Source of the DNA: Planctomycetaceae bacterium
Lineage (GTDB): Bacteria > Planctomycetota > Planctomycetia > Planctomycetales > Planctomycetaceae
Reading direction: 5' to 3'
NCBI GenBank assembly: GCA_002722955.1
Contig: PBMZ01000134.1
Span: forward strand, 1 to 32,639
Length of the DNA stretch: 32,639 nucleotides
The translations under genes were made by a program, and so were the position numbers. Below are positions 8,379-17,262 of this stretch, piece after piece (positions within the stretch are counted from its first letter, which is position 1; each line of letters opens with the position of its first letter). The notes under the pieces are model-generated. The model was given only the letters and a program-made list of their open reading frames with translations. It had not been told where the DNA came from and did no database searches.

Positions 8379-8999
8379 GTGAGTGTCCTCTTTGCTGTTG
8401 GTTCTCTACGGAAATGATGGCGACGATCGATATCAGATAAGAATACCCAGATATAACCAGGCATTAAACGTTGCCAGAACGAAGCTACCGGCAATTTGCG
8501 AAACGATTTCGGTTGCAGATACCCGAAATTCTGAAATTGGTATTGTCCCAATCCAGAATCCCTCGAAAATGCTCGCTTCAAGTTGACGAAGTCAGCAGAT
8601 CGTCGCTGGTGCGGACTGACCCAGGAAGGCCGTCGGTGCGAAATGGAGTGAATGCTCCTAAGCTGTTTGATAACAGATACTTGGAAGCTTGTCATTGCTC
8701 TGTTCAGAAGTCGTGAGCGAGAAGATACAGCCTGAATGGGCATTGGGATATCGCGAATTAATACGTTTTTCCCGATTATTTTATTTTTTCGTTGACATTT
8801 CAGAGAAGCGTGCTGACAATCTGGAAATCCCGCCTCTAAATGTCCTACCTAATTTGAAAACCCCCAGCGAGTGCTTTCCGTTGGAGACATCCCTGGCTCA
8901 GCCTTTTGGGATGAATGTACGTCCTGACTAACATTGGGTAGTTCTGTTGAGACAAGGTCTGAAGTTGTATCGCCATTGATTGCCCCTCGCACGGATTCC
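8379..8999. other. Intergenic region, relatively AT-rich in its middle
   Basis: About 620 bases separate the divergent beta-lactamase-fold gene and the acidic-protein gene. Several short open frames here have no ribosome site or protein-like composition. Apart from the promoter candidate at 8792-8820 I see no structured feature. The long leader that this promoter would give to the acidic gene (about 300 bases) is unexplained. Confidence 0.4.
8792..8820 (+). promoter_or_regulatory. Candidate sigma70-type promoter
   Basis: TTGACA (8792-8797), a 17-base spacer, then GACAAT (8815-8820, four of six matches to TATAAT). It would drive the acidic-protein gene at 9125, with a long leader. Found by eye only. 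Confidence 0.35.
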
Positions 9000-9128
9000 A
9001 TGGTGATACCGAAAAAGCTCGTTGATGTTTTGTCCCAGGCAGGATTCAGAGCCTCATCAGCTAAACGTCGGCTTCAGGAGTTACATTACGTCCTTTTTTT
9101 ATTGGAAGATGAGTGGAGTTCGGAATGA
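9000..9128 (+). CDS. Possible 42-residue small protein coupled to the next gene
   Basis: An open frame from ATG 9000 ends in TGA overlapping the next gene's ATG (ATGA at 9125-9128), the usual arrangement for translational coupling. The product is basic with a helix-like centre (KKLVDVLSQAGF, AKRRLQEL). There is no strong ribosome site and no family I recognise. It could be a leader peptide, a small gene or chance. Confidence 0.25.
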   Translation: MVIPKKLVDVLSQAGFRASSAKRRLQELHYVLFLLEDEWSSE

Positions 9129-9454
9129 CATTCTCGTTCGACCAGACTTTGGAGTTAGAATCTGAGATTGGTTTGCCGGTTGAGATTGCTTACGCAGACG
9201 GCGAGCAACCCTATGAGGAAGAAGACTACGCCGCTTTGGGTATCGACCCCTTGGCACCGACCGCTGCCAAACCTGGCTCCGAAGAAAAGGTCTTGATGCT
9301 GGCTGCTCGCTATGCAGTTGGCTTGCCCTTGTGGCACAATCAAGATTGCGTCGATCACGGCCCGGCCGCACTGGGCATGATTGGCAACGACACCGAGTTC
9401 GAAGCTGAAGAATTCGAAGAAGAGGAAGAAGAACTCGAAGACGACTTGACCTAA
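9125..9454 (+). CDS. Small highly acidic protein, hypothetical
   Basis: The 109-residue product has an ordinary-looking N-terminal two thirds (FSFDQTLELESEIGLPVEI, ARYAVGLPLWHNQDCVDHG) and a C-terminus made almost only of Glu and Asp from about residue 92 onward. No signal peptide or membrane helix. ATG 9125 is preferred over GTG 9113 because GGAG sits 6 bases before it. It ends before a good terminator and is convergent with the molybdopterin oxidoreductase gene. I recognise no family. A tail like this could mimic nucleic acid or bind metal or a basic partner, but that is only a suggestion. Confidence 0.7.
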   Translation: MTFSFDQTLELESEIGLPVEIAYADGEQPYEEEDYAALGIDPLAPTAAKPGSEEKVLMLAARYAVGLPLWHNQDCVDHGPAALGMIGNDTEFEAEEFEEEEEELEDDLT

Positions 9455-9510
9455 CAAGTCGGACCAAGGCCGCGCCCGATTTCGTGTCCTTTGACAATGA
9501 TCCAAACAAT

Positions 9511-9543
9511 AAAGCCCTCAGGAGCAATGCTTCTGAGGGCTTT
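9511..9543. terminator. Bidirectional intrinsic terminator
   Basis: An 11-bp stem (AAAGCCCTCAG at 9511-9521 pairing with 9533-9543) with an 11-base loop lies between two convergent genes. An A run leads in and a T run leads out on either strand, so it can serve both the acidic-protein gene and the oxidoreductase gene. Confidence 0.8.
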
Positions 9544-9573
9544 GTTATTGGACGATGAGAAACGAACTCGCAA

Positions 9574-11526
9574 TCACTCCAGCGGCAAGAGACACACAGG
9601 CGTGTCGTAATATGCTGCGCAGCCACCGTCATCGGTTTCTTGTGCTTTGATCAATGCATTGGCGCAGTTGCCATCTTTGAAGTGGCCGCCTTTGGGAAAG
9701 ACCAGCATGTCGGTGCGTTGCCGGTCATCGAAATTTAGCCGCACGGTGATTTCGCCGTGTTCGGATTGCACGCGAGCCAACTCGCCATCAGCGAAGCCGT
9801 GTGCGGCGTTAGGGTGGACTGTGGCTTCCAACGGACCATCTATGGGGTCGGCCCATTGCGATGCCTGAGCTTTTTCGGTCGACATCGCCGAGAGTAACAT
9901 TGGCCGTTGTTCTGAAACGGCCGGTGGTTCGAAAGCAATCTCATGGATCAAGTTCGCGCGACCGTTCTCGGTGGCGAATTTCTTGTCGGGGAAAAGAACG
10001 CTGGGTGCCTGCGGATTCCGCACGGCTCCAAGACGCAACTGTTCGAGCGATGCTCCTTGCTCGGCGACTCGGCTCAACAAACACGTTTTCCAGCGTTCGA
10101 CGTCCCAACCGAAGTCACCATTGGCTCGCTTGTCTAGTTGCACGCGTTGAGCAAGCTGCTGCATGATTTCATAGTCAGTTAGCACACCCTCAGGCGGAGC
10201 AACCACGGGTTGCGATTCGACCAGCCAGTGGTGTCCGTAAGCACCCATCAAGTCATTGTCTTCAAGCATCGTTGTCGTGGGTAAGACGACGTCGGCGCAC
10301 TGAGCCGTGTCTGTTAAGAACGAATCAACGACGACTGTGAATTCTCGCGATTCCAGTGCTTGCTTGACGGTTTTGCTTTCCGGCAACATGGCAACGGGAT
10401 TGGCATTGTCGACCCACACCATCCGCATCGGCGGCTCGCTGGCTTCGAGAATCCCTGGACCCAAGAGCGTTTCCGGAATTGTTCTCGGCGCGACCTTCGC
10501 GCCTTGTATGAACGACAAGTCGAATGCACCACGACGTTTGAAGTAAAACGACACACCGCCACCGGGGATTCCAAGGTTCCCAGAGATGGCTCCCAACGCG
10601 TCCACGGTTCTGATCGCCGCACTGCCGTTGGTTCGACGTTGCATTCCCCAACCTACAAGAATTGCTGAAGGACGGTCAGCGTAAGTCTCGGCCAACTCAT
10701 CGATCGTTTCGACGGGCACGTCGGCAATACTTGACCATTCCTCGAGAGTTTTCGATTCGACAGTTGCTCCAAATTCGTCGAAGTGATTGCAGTACTCGGG
10801 TGCGAGCGGATCAAACAATCCTTTGTCGAACAAAACGCGAGCCATTCCCAATGCCAACGCAGCGTCTCCACCGGGCCGAGGCTGAACGAACTGATCGCAC
10901 AAGTCAGCCGTGCGATGATGAATCGGATCGATCAGAATCAATCGAGTCCCGTTCTTGCGGATCTCTTTGAGTAGTGGCAATAAGTGAACTTGGCTGACAT
11001 AAACATTCTTGCCCCAGATGATCACGGACTTGCTGTTTCGAAGGTCGAAGAAGTCACTGCTGTCGAACTCGCCGAAGTCCTTGATTTGAGCCGCTTCGCC
11101 AGCGCCGGCGCAGATATCGCCGGATTTTATGGTTACAGGCCCAAAGCACTCGAAGAAATAGTCGGTGATCAGCTTCATGATGCCCAGCGAACCGCCACAA
11201 CGATAATGCATGATGGCGGCGCCGCCCGATTCGGCTTTGATCGTTGTCATCTTCTCGACGATCAATGTCAGCGCCTCGTCCCACGTCGCGGGTTCGAAAA
11301 CACCGTCGCGACGAATCAATGGCGTCATCAATCGGCTTGGATCATATTGTCGATCCAAAAAGCGACTTGTGCGGTAGCAGAGAAAGCCTTGCGTGATCGG
11401 GTGATCGGGGTCGCCCTGAATGCGAACCACTCGATCATTCTCAACAGTTGCAATGATTCCACACGCGTCCGGACAATCTCGATTACAGGCTGTTCGGATC
11501 GTCTGGGTTTCAGAAGCAGTCGACAT
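9574..11526 (-). CDS. Molybdopterin oxidoreductase (DMSO reductase superfamily), catalytic subunit
   Basis: The 650-residue enzyme has the N-terminal iron-sulphur motif CNRDCPDACG with Cys14, Cys18, Cys22 and a fourth Cys50 (GFLCYR), predicted to hold one [4Fe-4S] cluster. Then come the molybdopterin domains: WDEAL (82-86), SGDICAGAG (135-143, Cys139 at the place where a metal ligand is expected), WGKNVYVSQ, GWGMQRRTNG, NANPVAMLP, and a C-terminal molydopterin-dinucleotide-binding domain with HPNAAHGFADGELARV. No Tat signal is present, so it is likely cytoplasmic. Usual small electron-transfer subunits are absent nearby, so the partner and the substrate are unknown. ATG 11526 has GAGG 7 bases upstream. 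The molybdenum ligand is inferred from position. Confidence 0.88.
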   Translation of the reverse strand: MSTASETQTIRTACNRDCPDACGIIATVENDRVVRIQGDPDHPITQGFLCYRTSRFLDRQYDPSRLMTPLIRRDGVFEPATWDEALTLIVEKMTTIKAESGGAAIMHYRCGGSLGIMKLITDYFFECFGPVTIKSGDICAGAGEAAQIKDFGEFDSSDFFDLRNSKSVIIWGKNVYVSQVHLLPLLKEIRKNGTRLILIDPIHHRTADLCDQFVQPRPGGDAALALGMARVLFDKGLFDPLAPEYCNHFDEFGATVESKTLEEWSSIADVPVETIDELAETYADRPSAILVGWGMQRRTNGSAAIRTVDALGAISGNLGIPGGGVSFYFKRRGAFDLSFIQGAKVAPRTIPETLLGPGILEASEPPMRMVWVDNANPVAMLPESKTVKQALESREFTVVVDSFLTDTAQCADVVLPTTTMLEDNDLMGAYGHHWLVESQPVVAPPEGVLTDYEIMQQLAQRVQLDKRANGDFGWDVERWKTCLLSRVAEQGASLEQLRLGAVRNPQAPSVLFPDKKFATENGRANLIHEIAFEPPAVSEQRPMLLSAMSTEKAQASQWADPIDGPLEATVHPNAAHGFADGELARVQSEHGEITVRLNFDDRQRTDMLVFPKGGHFKDGNCANALIKAQETDDGGCAAYYDTPVCLLPLE

Positions 11527-11640
11527 ACTAGGCCCTCAAGTTGAATGCAATCATGCAGCTTCCGGAACGGACACCGCTGCTAAGGGATTGTTCGATTCTA
11601 ACTTGAGAAAATGCGGGGCGGAATCTCGACGGCTCGTATT

Positions 11641-12204
11641 TTAGATCGGGCGGATTTGCCCGTCCGTGTGGCGACGAAGACCGGGCCCCGCCTCGTCCGG
11701 CGGAACACTAAGAATTTGCAAGCGAATAGGATTCTCGCCAATCAACCCCGATATCGTGACAAACGCGTTGGCGGTCGAATGCTCGGCGTCTCGCGGAGAA
11801 GGAAAGGAGCTCCAATAGAATTCGTCGATTCGAGCAAAGCGTTTTCGCAGTTCTTGTAGGTTGAACTCGAAATTCATGAATTGCGTGCGGCCATCAAAGC
11901 GGCCGCCATAATACTCCAGCGTCCCCATATACATGCGCACCACCCAGCTATCCTCGGCCAGCTGGCAGTCAAAGCCAACACGGCCAACATCGGTGATGGG
12001 TTCAAAGAGTTCAGCGACGTCGTTAATGAAATCCGTAATCCACTCAGGCCGGTTATCCTTCTTTTCGTTTTTTCGTTCGGCGTAGGATTCCAATTGTTTC
12101 AACAAATGTTCGATGGGCGAGTTCGATTGGGACAATGGAGAGGCTCCGAGATCGACGGTGGCAGTTGACGAACACCGCAACTGAGTCTCATCCTCAACAC
12201 GCAT
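11641..12204 (-). CDS. Hypothetical protein, start uncertain
   Basis: The C-terminal 165 residues look protein-like: SNSPIEHLLKQLESYAERK, EWITDFINDVAELFEPITDVGRVGF, SWVVRMYMGTLEYYGGRFDG and the basic RKRFARIDEFYWSS. I do not recognise a characterised family. The frame is open further back to 12387, but the extra residues are a Ser/Pro-rich stretch unlike the rest. I use ATG 12204 (product starting MRVEDETQLRCS); ATGs at 12216 and 12228 are equally possible, and none has a clear ribosome site. It is on the same strand as the oxidoreductase gene, 114 bases upstream of it. No signal peptide or membrane helix is seen from 12204. Confidence 0.6.
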   Translation of the reverse strand: MRVEDETQLRCSSTATVDLGASPLSQSNSPIEHLLKQLESYAERKNEKKDNRPEWITDFINDVAELFEPITDVGRVGFDCQLAEDSWVVRMYMGTLEYYGGRFDGRTQFMNFEFNLQELRKRFARIDEFYWSSFPSPRDAEHSTANAFVTISGLIGENPIRLQILSVPPDEAGPGLRRHTDGQIRPI

Positions 12205-12543
12205 ACGCACGATCATCGTCAGCCACATCGCTAAACGAACAAGCGGAGCTGGACAAACACAGGATGCAAGGATGTTGGGAGAGAAAGCTAAAGTAGCGGA
12301 AGGGATGGGTGACGAGAACTCGTCGGGGATGGGTCTCGAAGCGGCCGTCGGCTGATTCGAGAGAGGAGAGGAGGAAAGGCGATCCAATACGTTGACCGCA
12401 GGATCAAATGAGATATCGATCCGTGAGCCTTCACAGTCACACAGAAAGTGATCTGCCGACTGAGTTTAGAACGATCCCGTACTCAGCATGCCAACCATAT
12501 CGGTGTTTCGGCTGAGTCCGGATGCAGCGGTTAGAGTCCAAAG
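12205..12543. other. Intergenic region, no supported gene
   Basis: About 340 bases between the hypothetical gene and the class V aminotransferase gene, both on the minus strand. It includes a purine-rich run (about 12355-12380 on the plus strand). No strong hairpin, promoter or RNA is visible to me. Confidence 0.4.
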
Positions 12544-13719
12544 TCAGCCATTGCCGAGAATCTCGGCCAACGCATCGCACAAATGATCAACATCAGCGCG
12601 ATCGTTGTAGAGATAACAAGACACGCGCAACAAACGTTGACCGTTCCAATTCGTAACGGGAGCCTCGATTTGATAGTCCTGCAAGCGACCTTGGACGGGA
12701 TCAAGGTACCCGTGCTTCGGCGCCTCGACCCCATCGTCAGGCAACCGAAAGCTAACCATCGACCGCGACCACTCTGGCGGCACGATCACTTTACAAGCAG
12801 TCCGCGCTTCGACTTGCTGACGAACATATGATGCCAATTCCGTCGTCTCATCACGAAAGCGCTTGATGCCATAATCCGTCAAGAACCGTATCGCGTCGCG
12901 GACTGCAATCATCGCTGATGGATCACGCGTGCCGATCCAGCGGAACTCGTCTTTCCAATGTGAGGCTCGACCGCTTAGGCTTCCACCCCAACTAATCAAG
13001 TTCGGCCGCAGCGTTTGCTGCCATCTTCGTTTGACATACAAGAACCCAGACCCAAACGGCGCGCTGAGCCACTTGTGGCAACTGGCCGCATAGAAGTCGC
13101 AATCAATGCGCCGCATATTCAACGGCAACATGGCCACCGCATGTGGTCCATCAATGACAGTCATGATTTTCTGCTGCCGAGCTCGCCGACAGATTTCCTC
13201 GACGGGAAAGACAGCCGCTGTTGGCGATGTCACGTGGCTGATAACGATCACCCTCGTTCGATCCGTCGCTCCTTCGAAGAAGCGATCAACAAATTCTTCT
13301 GGTGTCGTCAACGGGTCTGCTAGCCGTTGCACCACAAGCTTCGCGCCCGCGTCCTTGCAAACTTTTCTCCACAACCGCAACACCGACCCGTATTCATGAT
13401 TGGTCGTCAGCACCTCGGCACCAGCCTTCAAGTCCACACTATTGGCCGCAATGTTCATCGCGAACGACGCGTTGTCGACCAGCAATACGTCATCGGCATC
13501 ACAGCCAATGAATTGACCGAGTTCTTCGCAAGTCGTGTCGAGCTCGCTTTCCGTTCGCCGCACAAGAAATTGCATCGGCTGACTTTCGAGTTCCTCGAAC
13601 CATCGCGTTCGCGCTTGCTGGACGACTTTAGGCGACGGGCCAAACGAGCCGTGATTCAAATAAACCAGTCCCTCGGGAAGCGTCCAATTACTGCGCATTG
13701 AATTCGGAGCGTCGTTCAT
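12544..13719 (-). CDS. PLP-dependent aminotransferase class V (isopenicillin-N-epimerase-like)
   Basis: The 391-residue fold-type-I PLP enzyme begins with YLNHGSFGPSP, the class V opening, and continues with TTNHEYGSV, SHVTSPTAAVFPVEEI, the cofactor Asp in VIDGPHAV (Asp190, His193) and the Schiff-base lysine in SCHKWLSAPFGSGFLYV (Lys216). The C-terminal domain ends in the expected R-x-S-x-Y-L-Y-N pattern (LRVSCYLYNDRADVDHLCDAL). This matches the isopenicillin N epimerase/cysteine-desulphurase-like branch; the missing Cys loop argues against an IscS-type desulphurase. The substrate is not evident, and there is no beta-lactam biosynthesis cluster around it. Alone on the minus strand, with a half copy of repeat family E between it and the upstream MATE gene. 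Confidence 0.92.
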   Translation of the reverse strand: MNDAPNSMRSNWTLPEGLVYLNHGSFGPSPKVVQQARTRWFEELESQPMQFLVRRTESELDTTCEELGQFIGCDADDVLLVDNASFAMNIAANSVDLKAGAEVLTTNHEYGSVLRLWRKVCKDAGAKLVVQRLADPLTTPEEFVDRFFEGATDRTRVIVISHVTSPTAAVFPVEEICRRARQQKIMTVIDGPHAVAMLPLNMRRIDCDFYAASCHKWLSAPFGSGFLYVKRRWQQTLRPNLISWGGSLSGRASHWKDEFRWIGTRDPSAMIAVRDAIRFLTDYGIKRFRDETTELASYVRQQVEARTACKVIVPPEWSRSMVSFRLPDDGVEAPKHGYLDPVQGRLQDYQIEAPVTNWNGQRLLRVSCYLYNDRADVDHLCDALAEILGNG

Positions 13720-13733
13720 TCTTCAATCCGTTG

Positions 13734-13763
13734 TAAGTGGCGTCTGCTTCCAGCTTGCGAGAC
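13734..13763. repeat. Single arm of repeat family E
   Basis: AAGTGGCGTCTGCTTCCAGC followed by TTGCGAGAC matches, with a few changes, the left arm of the inverted repeat at 18334-18393. The opposite arm is not clearly present, so this may be a decayed copy. It lies between the aminotransferase gene and the MATE gene. Confidence 0.6.
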
Positions 13764-13862
13764 TTTCGGCTTCCCTAGTTGGAGGCAACATCACGTAACT
13801 CACACAAAACCGTACGTAGTGGTGGGCTCCAGCCGCCGTGCTTCTGAAAGATAGTAGCTTAC

Positions 13863-15275
13863 TCACTCGGCGATCACGTTGGCCTCGATGACGCGCATCG
13901 TTTTCCACTTCCCACCCATGAACCGAACCAGAAAGCCAATCCCCAAGAAGATGATAAACACGGTGCAAACCGTCCAGCTCAACTCCAGGTCGCCACCGTA
14001 CCACGTCCAAAACAAATAGGTCGGCAGCACCATAATTAACCAGCTAGAGATCAAACTAAAGATCAACGAGAAACGCGTATCACCAGCACCTCGAATGGCG
14101 GAACCAAAAACAATGACCATCGCATCGAAGAACGTGTAGACCGCAATAAACCGGAGCAACACAATCACCTGTTCGCGCAATGGGCCAAGTTTATCGACCG
14201 AGAATTTCAGGTATGGGTACAAAATCAAATCCGGTATGGCCACGTAGATCACAGCGAAAACGATCATGTAGGCACCGGTAAGTGTGAAGGCGATCCATGT
14301 GGACTTGCTGGCCAAGTCGACTTGCTCTTCCCCAATGCGTTGACCCACCAATGTCGAGACGGCAATGCCGACTCCCAGCATGGGCACAAAGGCAAGCGAA
14401 TTGATATTGAAGGCCAAGTTTGTTGCCGCCAACTCGTCCGCACCCAATTTCCCAACAAGTAAGATAAAGACTGAAAAAGCAGAAAGATCGACCAGCCAAG
14501 ACATACCATTAGGGAAACCGAAGCGCAAGTAGCGTCGCATTAGCTTGGCATCAAAGCCACGATTCTTCCAAAGATCGTATTCCTTTAAATGGCCACGAGT
14601 CATCAATGCCGCAAACAGAATTGTCGATGTGCAACTGGCTGTGACGGTGGCGATCGCGGCACCACGGATGCCTAACTCAGGAAACGGTCCTTTCCCAAAG
14701 ATCAAACAATAATCCAAGCCAACGTTGGTCAACGTCGTCAGTACGTTCACCCACATGACGATCGAAGTCTGACCGCGACCACTGAAGAAGCAGCCCAGGT
14801 TGGCCGAGAAGACGATTGGCAACGAACCGCAACAGAGCACGCTGAAGTACTCTGCTTCCAGTGGAATGACCTTCGCCTCGTGACCAATCAGCTCGAAGAT
14901 GTCACGAGACCAGGGAACGAGTCCCACAAGGACAATTCCCCAGAACACGGCCAGATAGTTGCCTTGCCACAAGATCGCTGAGACGCGCTGCTTTCGACCC
15001 GCCCCTTCATACTGCGCCACAAACGTGTTCGTGTAATTGGCGACGCCCAAGGCTATGCTGGCAATCGTCAAATGCAACAAACCCGCGGGCATTGCTGCTG
15101 CCAACGCGTCTTGCGAGTACCATGTCAAGAACACGCGGTCGCAAACGAACATCAACGAAACCGAACCGGAACTGATGATCAAAGGCATCGCGACGACCAA
15201 AAACTCGGCCACGCTGCCCTTCGGCGGATTGCCCCACATTCCCGTTCGTTTCATTGCCTCGTCATCAGATGCCAT
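13863..15275 (-). CDS. MATE-family multidrug/cation antiporter
   Basis: This 470-residue protein has about 12 hydrophobic segments arranged as two six-helix bundles, as in MATE transporters (NorM/DinF type), which export cationic compounds against a Na+ or H+ gradient across the inner membrane. Visible family stretches: VAMPLIISSGSVSLMFVCDRVFL at the start (P of helix 1), GVANYTNTFVAQYEGAGRK, NVGLDYCLIFGKGPFPELGIRGAA and LVGQRIGEEQVDLA. The start ATG 15275 has AGGATC upstream. The tail is a short charged peptide. It is divergent from the DinB-fold gene and there is no regulator next to it. Its substrate is unknown. Confidence 0.93.
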   Translation of the reverse strand: MASDDEAMKRTGMWGNPPKGSVAEFLVVAMPLIISSGSVSLMFVCDRVFLTWYSQDALAAAMPAGLLHLTIASIALGVANYTNTFVAQYEGAGRKQRVSAILWQGNYLAVFWGIVLVGLVPWSRDIFELIGHEAKVIPLEAEYFSVLCCGSLPIVFSANLGCFFSGRGQTSIVMWVNVLTTLTNVGLDYCLIFGKGPFPELGIRGAAIATVTASCTSTILFAALMTRGHLKEYDLWKNRGFDAKLMRRYLRFGFPNGMSWLVDLSAFSVFILLVGKLGADELAATNLAFNINSLAFVPMLGVGIAVSTLVGQRIGEEQVDLASKSTWIAFTLTGAYMIVFAVIYVAIPDLILYPYLKFSVDKLGPLREQVIVLLRFIAVYTFFDAMVIVFGSAIRGAGDTRFSLIFSLISSWLIMVLPTYLFWTWYGGDLELSWTVCTVFIIFLGIGFLVRFMGGKWKTMRVIEANVIAE

Positions 15276-15450
15276 GTCGAGATCCTAGGGCGATTCCATC
15301 AAGCGAACAATGCTGCCAGTGAATCTAAGAGAACAGTCACCGAAAGGGTTCGCAGCGATAGCACGAACGACGTTCTTGATTGGCAACCAATCCTCTGTTA
15401 GAAGAAAGACGGCAATCGATCATCAGTCAACTTACAGCAGAGGTATCAAC

Positions 15451-15942
15451 ATGAATGCACGCGAAGCAGTCAACCTAGCAATGGACAGCGGCCAAATGAT
15501 CGGATTGGGCTATCTGGACGACATGACCGATGAGGAACTGATGCATCGCCCTCACCCAGATTGCAACCACATCAAGTGGCAACTGGGACACTTGATCTCG
15601 TCAGAACACCATATCATCAACGGCGTCTTACCAGGAACGATGCCAGAACTGCCCGAAGGATTCGGCGAGCGGTATACTCCCGAAACAGCAAAGTCAGATG
15701 ATGCGTCGGCATTCGACAGCAAAGAAGAATTGCTCAAGCTTTATAATGAACAGCGCGCGGCGGCTGTCGCGAAGCTTGAGAGTCTCACAGACGAAGACTT
15801 GAGCCAAGAGGGCCCTGAAGAAATGAAGGCCTACGCACCAACAGTCGGCGCAGCCTTCGACCTCTTAGGAGGCCACTGGCTGATGCACGCAGGTCAATGG
15901 GCAGTCATCCGAAGACAACTCGGCCGACCACCCTTGTTTTAG
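15451..15942 (+). CDS. DinB-like metal-binding protein
   Basis: The 163-residue product is a DinB/YfiT four-helix bundle (PF12867-like). The metal-binding histidines are in IKWQLGHLISSEHH (His47) and GGHWLMHAGQWAVIRRQLG (His142 and His146), the usual three-His arrangement. Members act as thiol transferases or damage-induced hydrolase-like enzymes; which applies here is unknown. ATG 15451 is chosen over an upstream in-frame start at 15310 because AGAGG precedes it and the extra residues match nothing. It is followed by a 15-bp hairpin. Confidence 0.85.
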   Translation: MNAREAVNLAMDSGQMIGLGYLDDMTDEELMHRPHPDCNHIKWQLGHLISSEHHIINGVLPGTMPELPEGFGERYTPETAKSDDASAFDSKEELLKLYNEQRAAAVAKLESLTDEDLSQEGPEEMKAYAPTVGAAFDLLGGHWLMHAGQWAVIRRQLGRPPLF

Positions 15943-15957
15943 AACCACCAAGGAGAA

Positions 15958-15991
15958 AGATGCCCGGCTTCTCGAAAGAAGCCGGGCATCT
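15958..15991. terminator. Hairpin, family C copy 2
   Basis: Arms AGATGCCCGGCTTCT (15958-15972) and its complement (15977-15991), loop CGAA, immediately after the DinB-fold gene. There is no T run after it on the plus strand. The arms are identical to those at 3547-3579, so this is a repeated element as well as a possible terminator. Confidence 0.7.
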
Positions 15992-16185
15992 CAACCCACG
16001 CAATTCCCTCCTGCTTTTCGCTCGTCTTGACCCAAATTCGCGATCCGAGTTACAAAGTATTCCGTTCACTGCGTCGATAAACCATCATTATCGTCAACAA
16101 TTTGGGCCGCGCGATTTTCCACGATCGCGAAACCACAATCCCAAACGGTCGATTGACTTGCGGCAATTCCGCGGAAAGCACGGGT

Positions 16186-17262
16186 ATGAAGACGAATACG
16201 ATCTGTGCAACGTCGAATAACTCAACGATAGGCAACTTCCGTAGCCGATCGCAATTCGTCAAGATTCTCGCAACGATGGTGCTGAGCCTAATGCTGCTGC
16301 TCACGAATTCCATTGCTGATGATGCGCCGGCAACAAAAGACGGCGCCTCAACAAAGACACCCAAAAGCGACGCCGGAAAACCCGATCGAAATGCTACCAT
16401 GAAAACACTCGGTGGTCGACAGTTCTTCGGCGACGTCTTCTTTTTCCACAAGTGGCGAATTCAGCACAACGTATTCACGAACACCTATCGACTTTTGGAT
16501 GGCGAGGACTTCCAGCACGCCACCGGAACTTACGACGAGTGCCGCGCGGCGATGGAGAAAATCCGTGAGAAGTCCAACTTGCCACCAATGAAAGGCAAGG
16601 CCGTCATCTTGCTACACGGCATCATCCGCTCCTCGAAGTCGATGAATAAATTTCGCAAGCCGCTCGAAGACGCAGGCTATACGGTGTTCTCGTTCGACTA
16701 TCCCAGCACGCGAGTCTCGATCGAGAAATCAGCCGACTACTTGAATCGCGCGATCGAGTCGATGAAAGGCATCGATGAGATTAGTTTCATCGGCCATAGC
16801 CTGGGTGGATTGGTCACCAGAGCTTACCTAAAGAAATACGACGACGAACGCGTTTATCGAGTTGTCATGTTGGGCACGCCAAACAAGGGTGCCATGCTGG
16901 CCGGAATGTTAAAACGCTCAATGACTTTTCGACTGTTATTGGGCATGGCCGGTCAACAACTGGCGAAGTCCGAAGGAACAATCAAGAACCTACCAGCACC
17001 GGATTGTGAGTTCGCTATCATCGCTGGAGTCCGCGGAACTAATGACGGCTTCAATCCCATCTTGCCCGGAGACGACGACGGCGTTGTTTCTCTCGAGAGT
17101 GCGTTACTACCCGGCGCGACCGATTCACTCAACGTCCGTTCAATTCACTCATTGCTGCCGCACGACAAAGCTGCCATCTCCGCCGCCGTCCGATTTATCA
17201 AAGACGGTAGCTTGCGAGAGAACGGGCAAAAGAGACCGGTTAAGGAAAAGAATGACCAATGA
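16186..17262 (+). CDS. Secreted alpha/beta hydrolase, lipase-like
   Basis: The 358-residue product starts with a positively charged region and a hydrophobic stretch (26-44) ending near SIADDAPA, a likely Sec signal peptide. The mature part has the oxyanion motif LLHGIIRSS (His-Gly at 144-145), the nucleophile elbow GHSLGG (Ser205), and candidates for acid and base in DDDGVVS (Asp298) and LLPHDKA (His326). This is the EstA/triacylglycerol-lipase-like group that also includes PGAP1-type esterases. ATG 16186 is preferred because it gives the signal peptide; an upstream start at 16102 would put 28 residues in front. The last four residues (KNDQ) and the stop are encoded inside or beside the long inverted repeat at 17258-17345, so the C-terminus was probably altered by the repeat. 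Confidence 0.85.
   Translation: MKTNTICATSNNSTIGNFRSRSQFVKILATMVLSLMLLLTNSIADDAPATKDGASTKTPKSDAGKPDRNATMKTLGGRQFFGDVFFFHKWRIQHNVFTNTYRLLDGEDFQHATGTYDECRAAMEKIREKSNLPPMKGKAVILLHGIIRSSKSMNKFRKPLEDAGYTVFSFDYPSTRVSIEKSADYLNRAIESMKGIDEISFIGHSLGGLVTRAYLKKYDDERVYRVVMLGTPNKGAMLAGMLKRSMTFRLLLGMAGQQLAKSEGTIKNLPAPDCEFAIIAGVRGTNDGFNPILPGDDDGVVSLESALLPGATDSLNVRSIHSLLPHDKAAISAAVRFIKDGSLRENGQKRPVKEKNDQ

Noticed and set aside
8383-8931. Three short plus-strand frames upstream of the acidic gene
   Set aside because: No ribosome sites, low protein-like character and mutual overlap.
12205-12387. N-terminal extension of the hypothetical gene at 11641
   Set aside because: Ser/Pro-rich and unlike the rest; no ribosome site at the far start.
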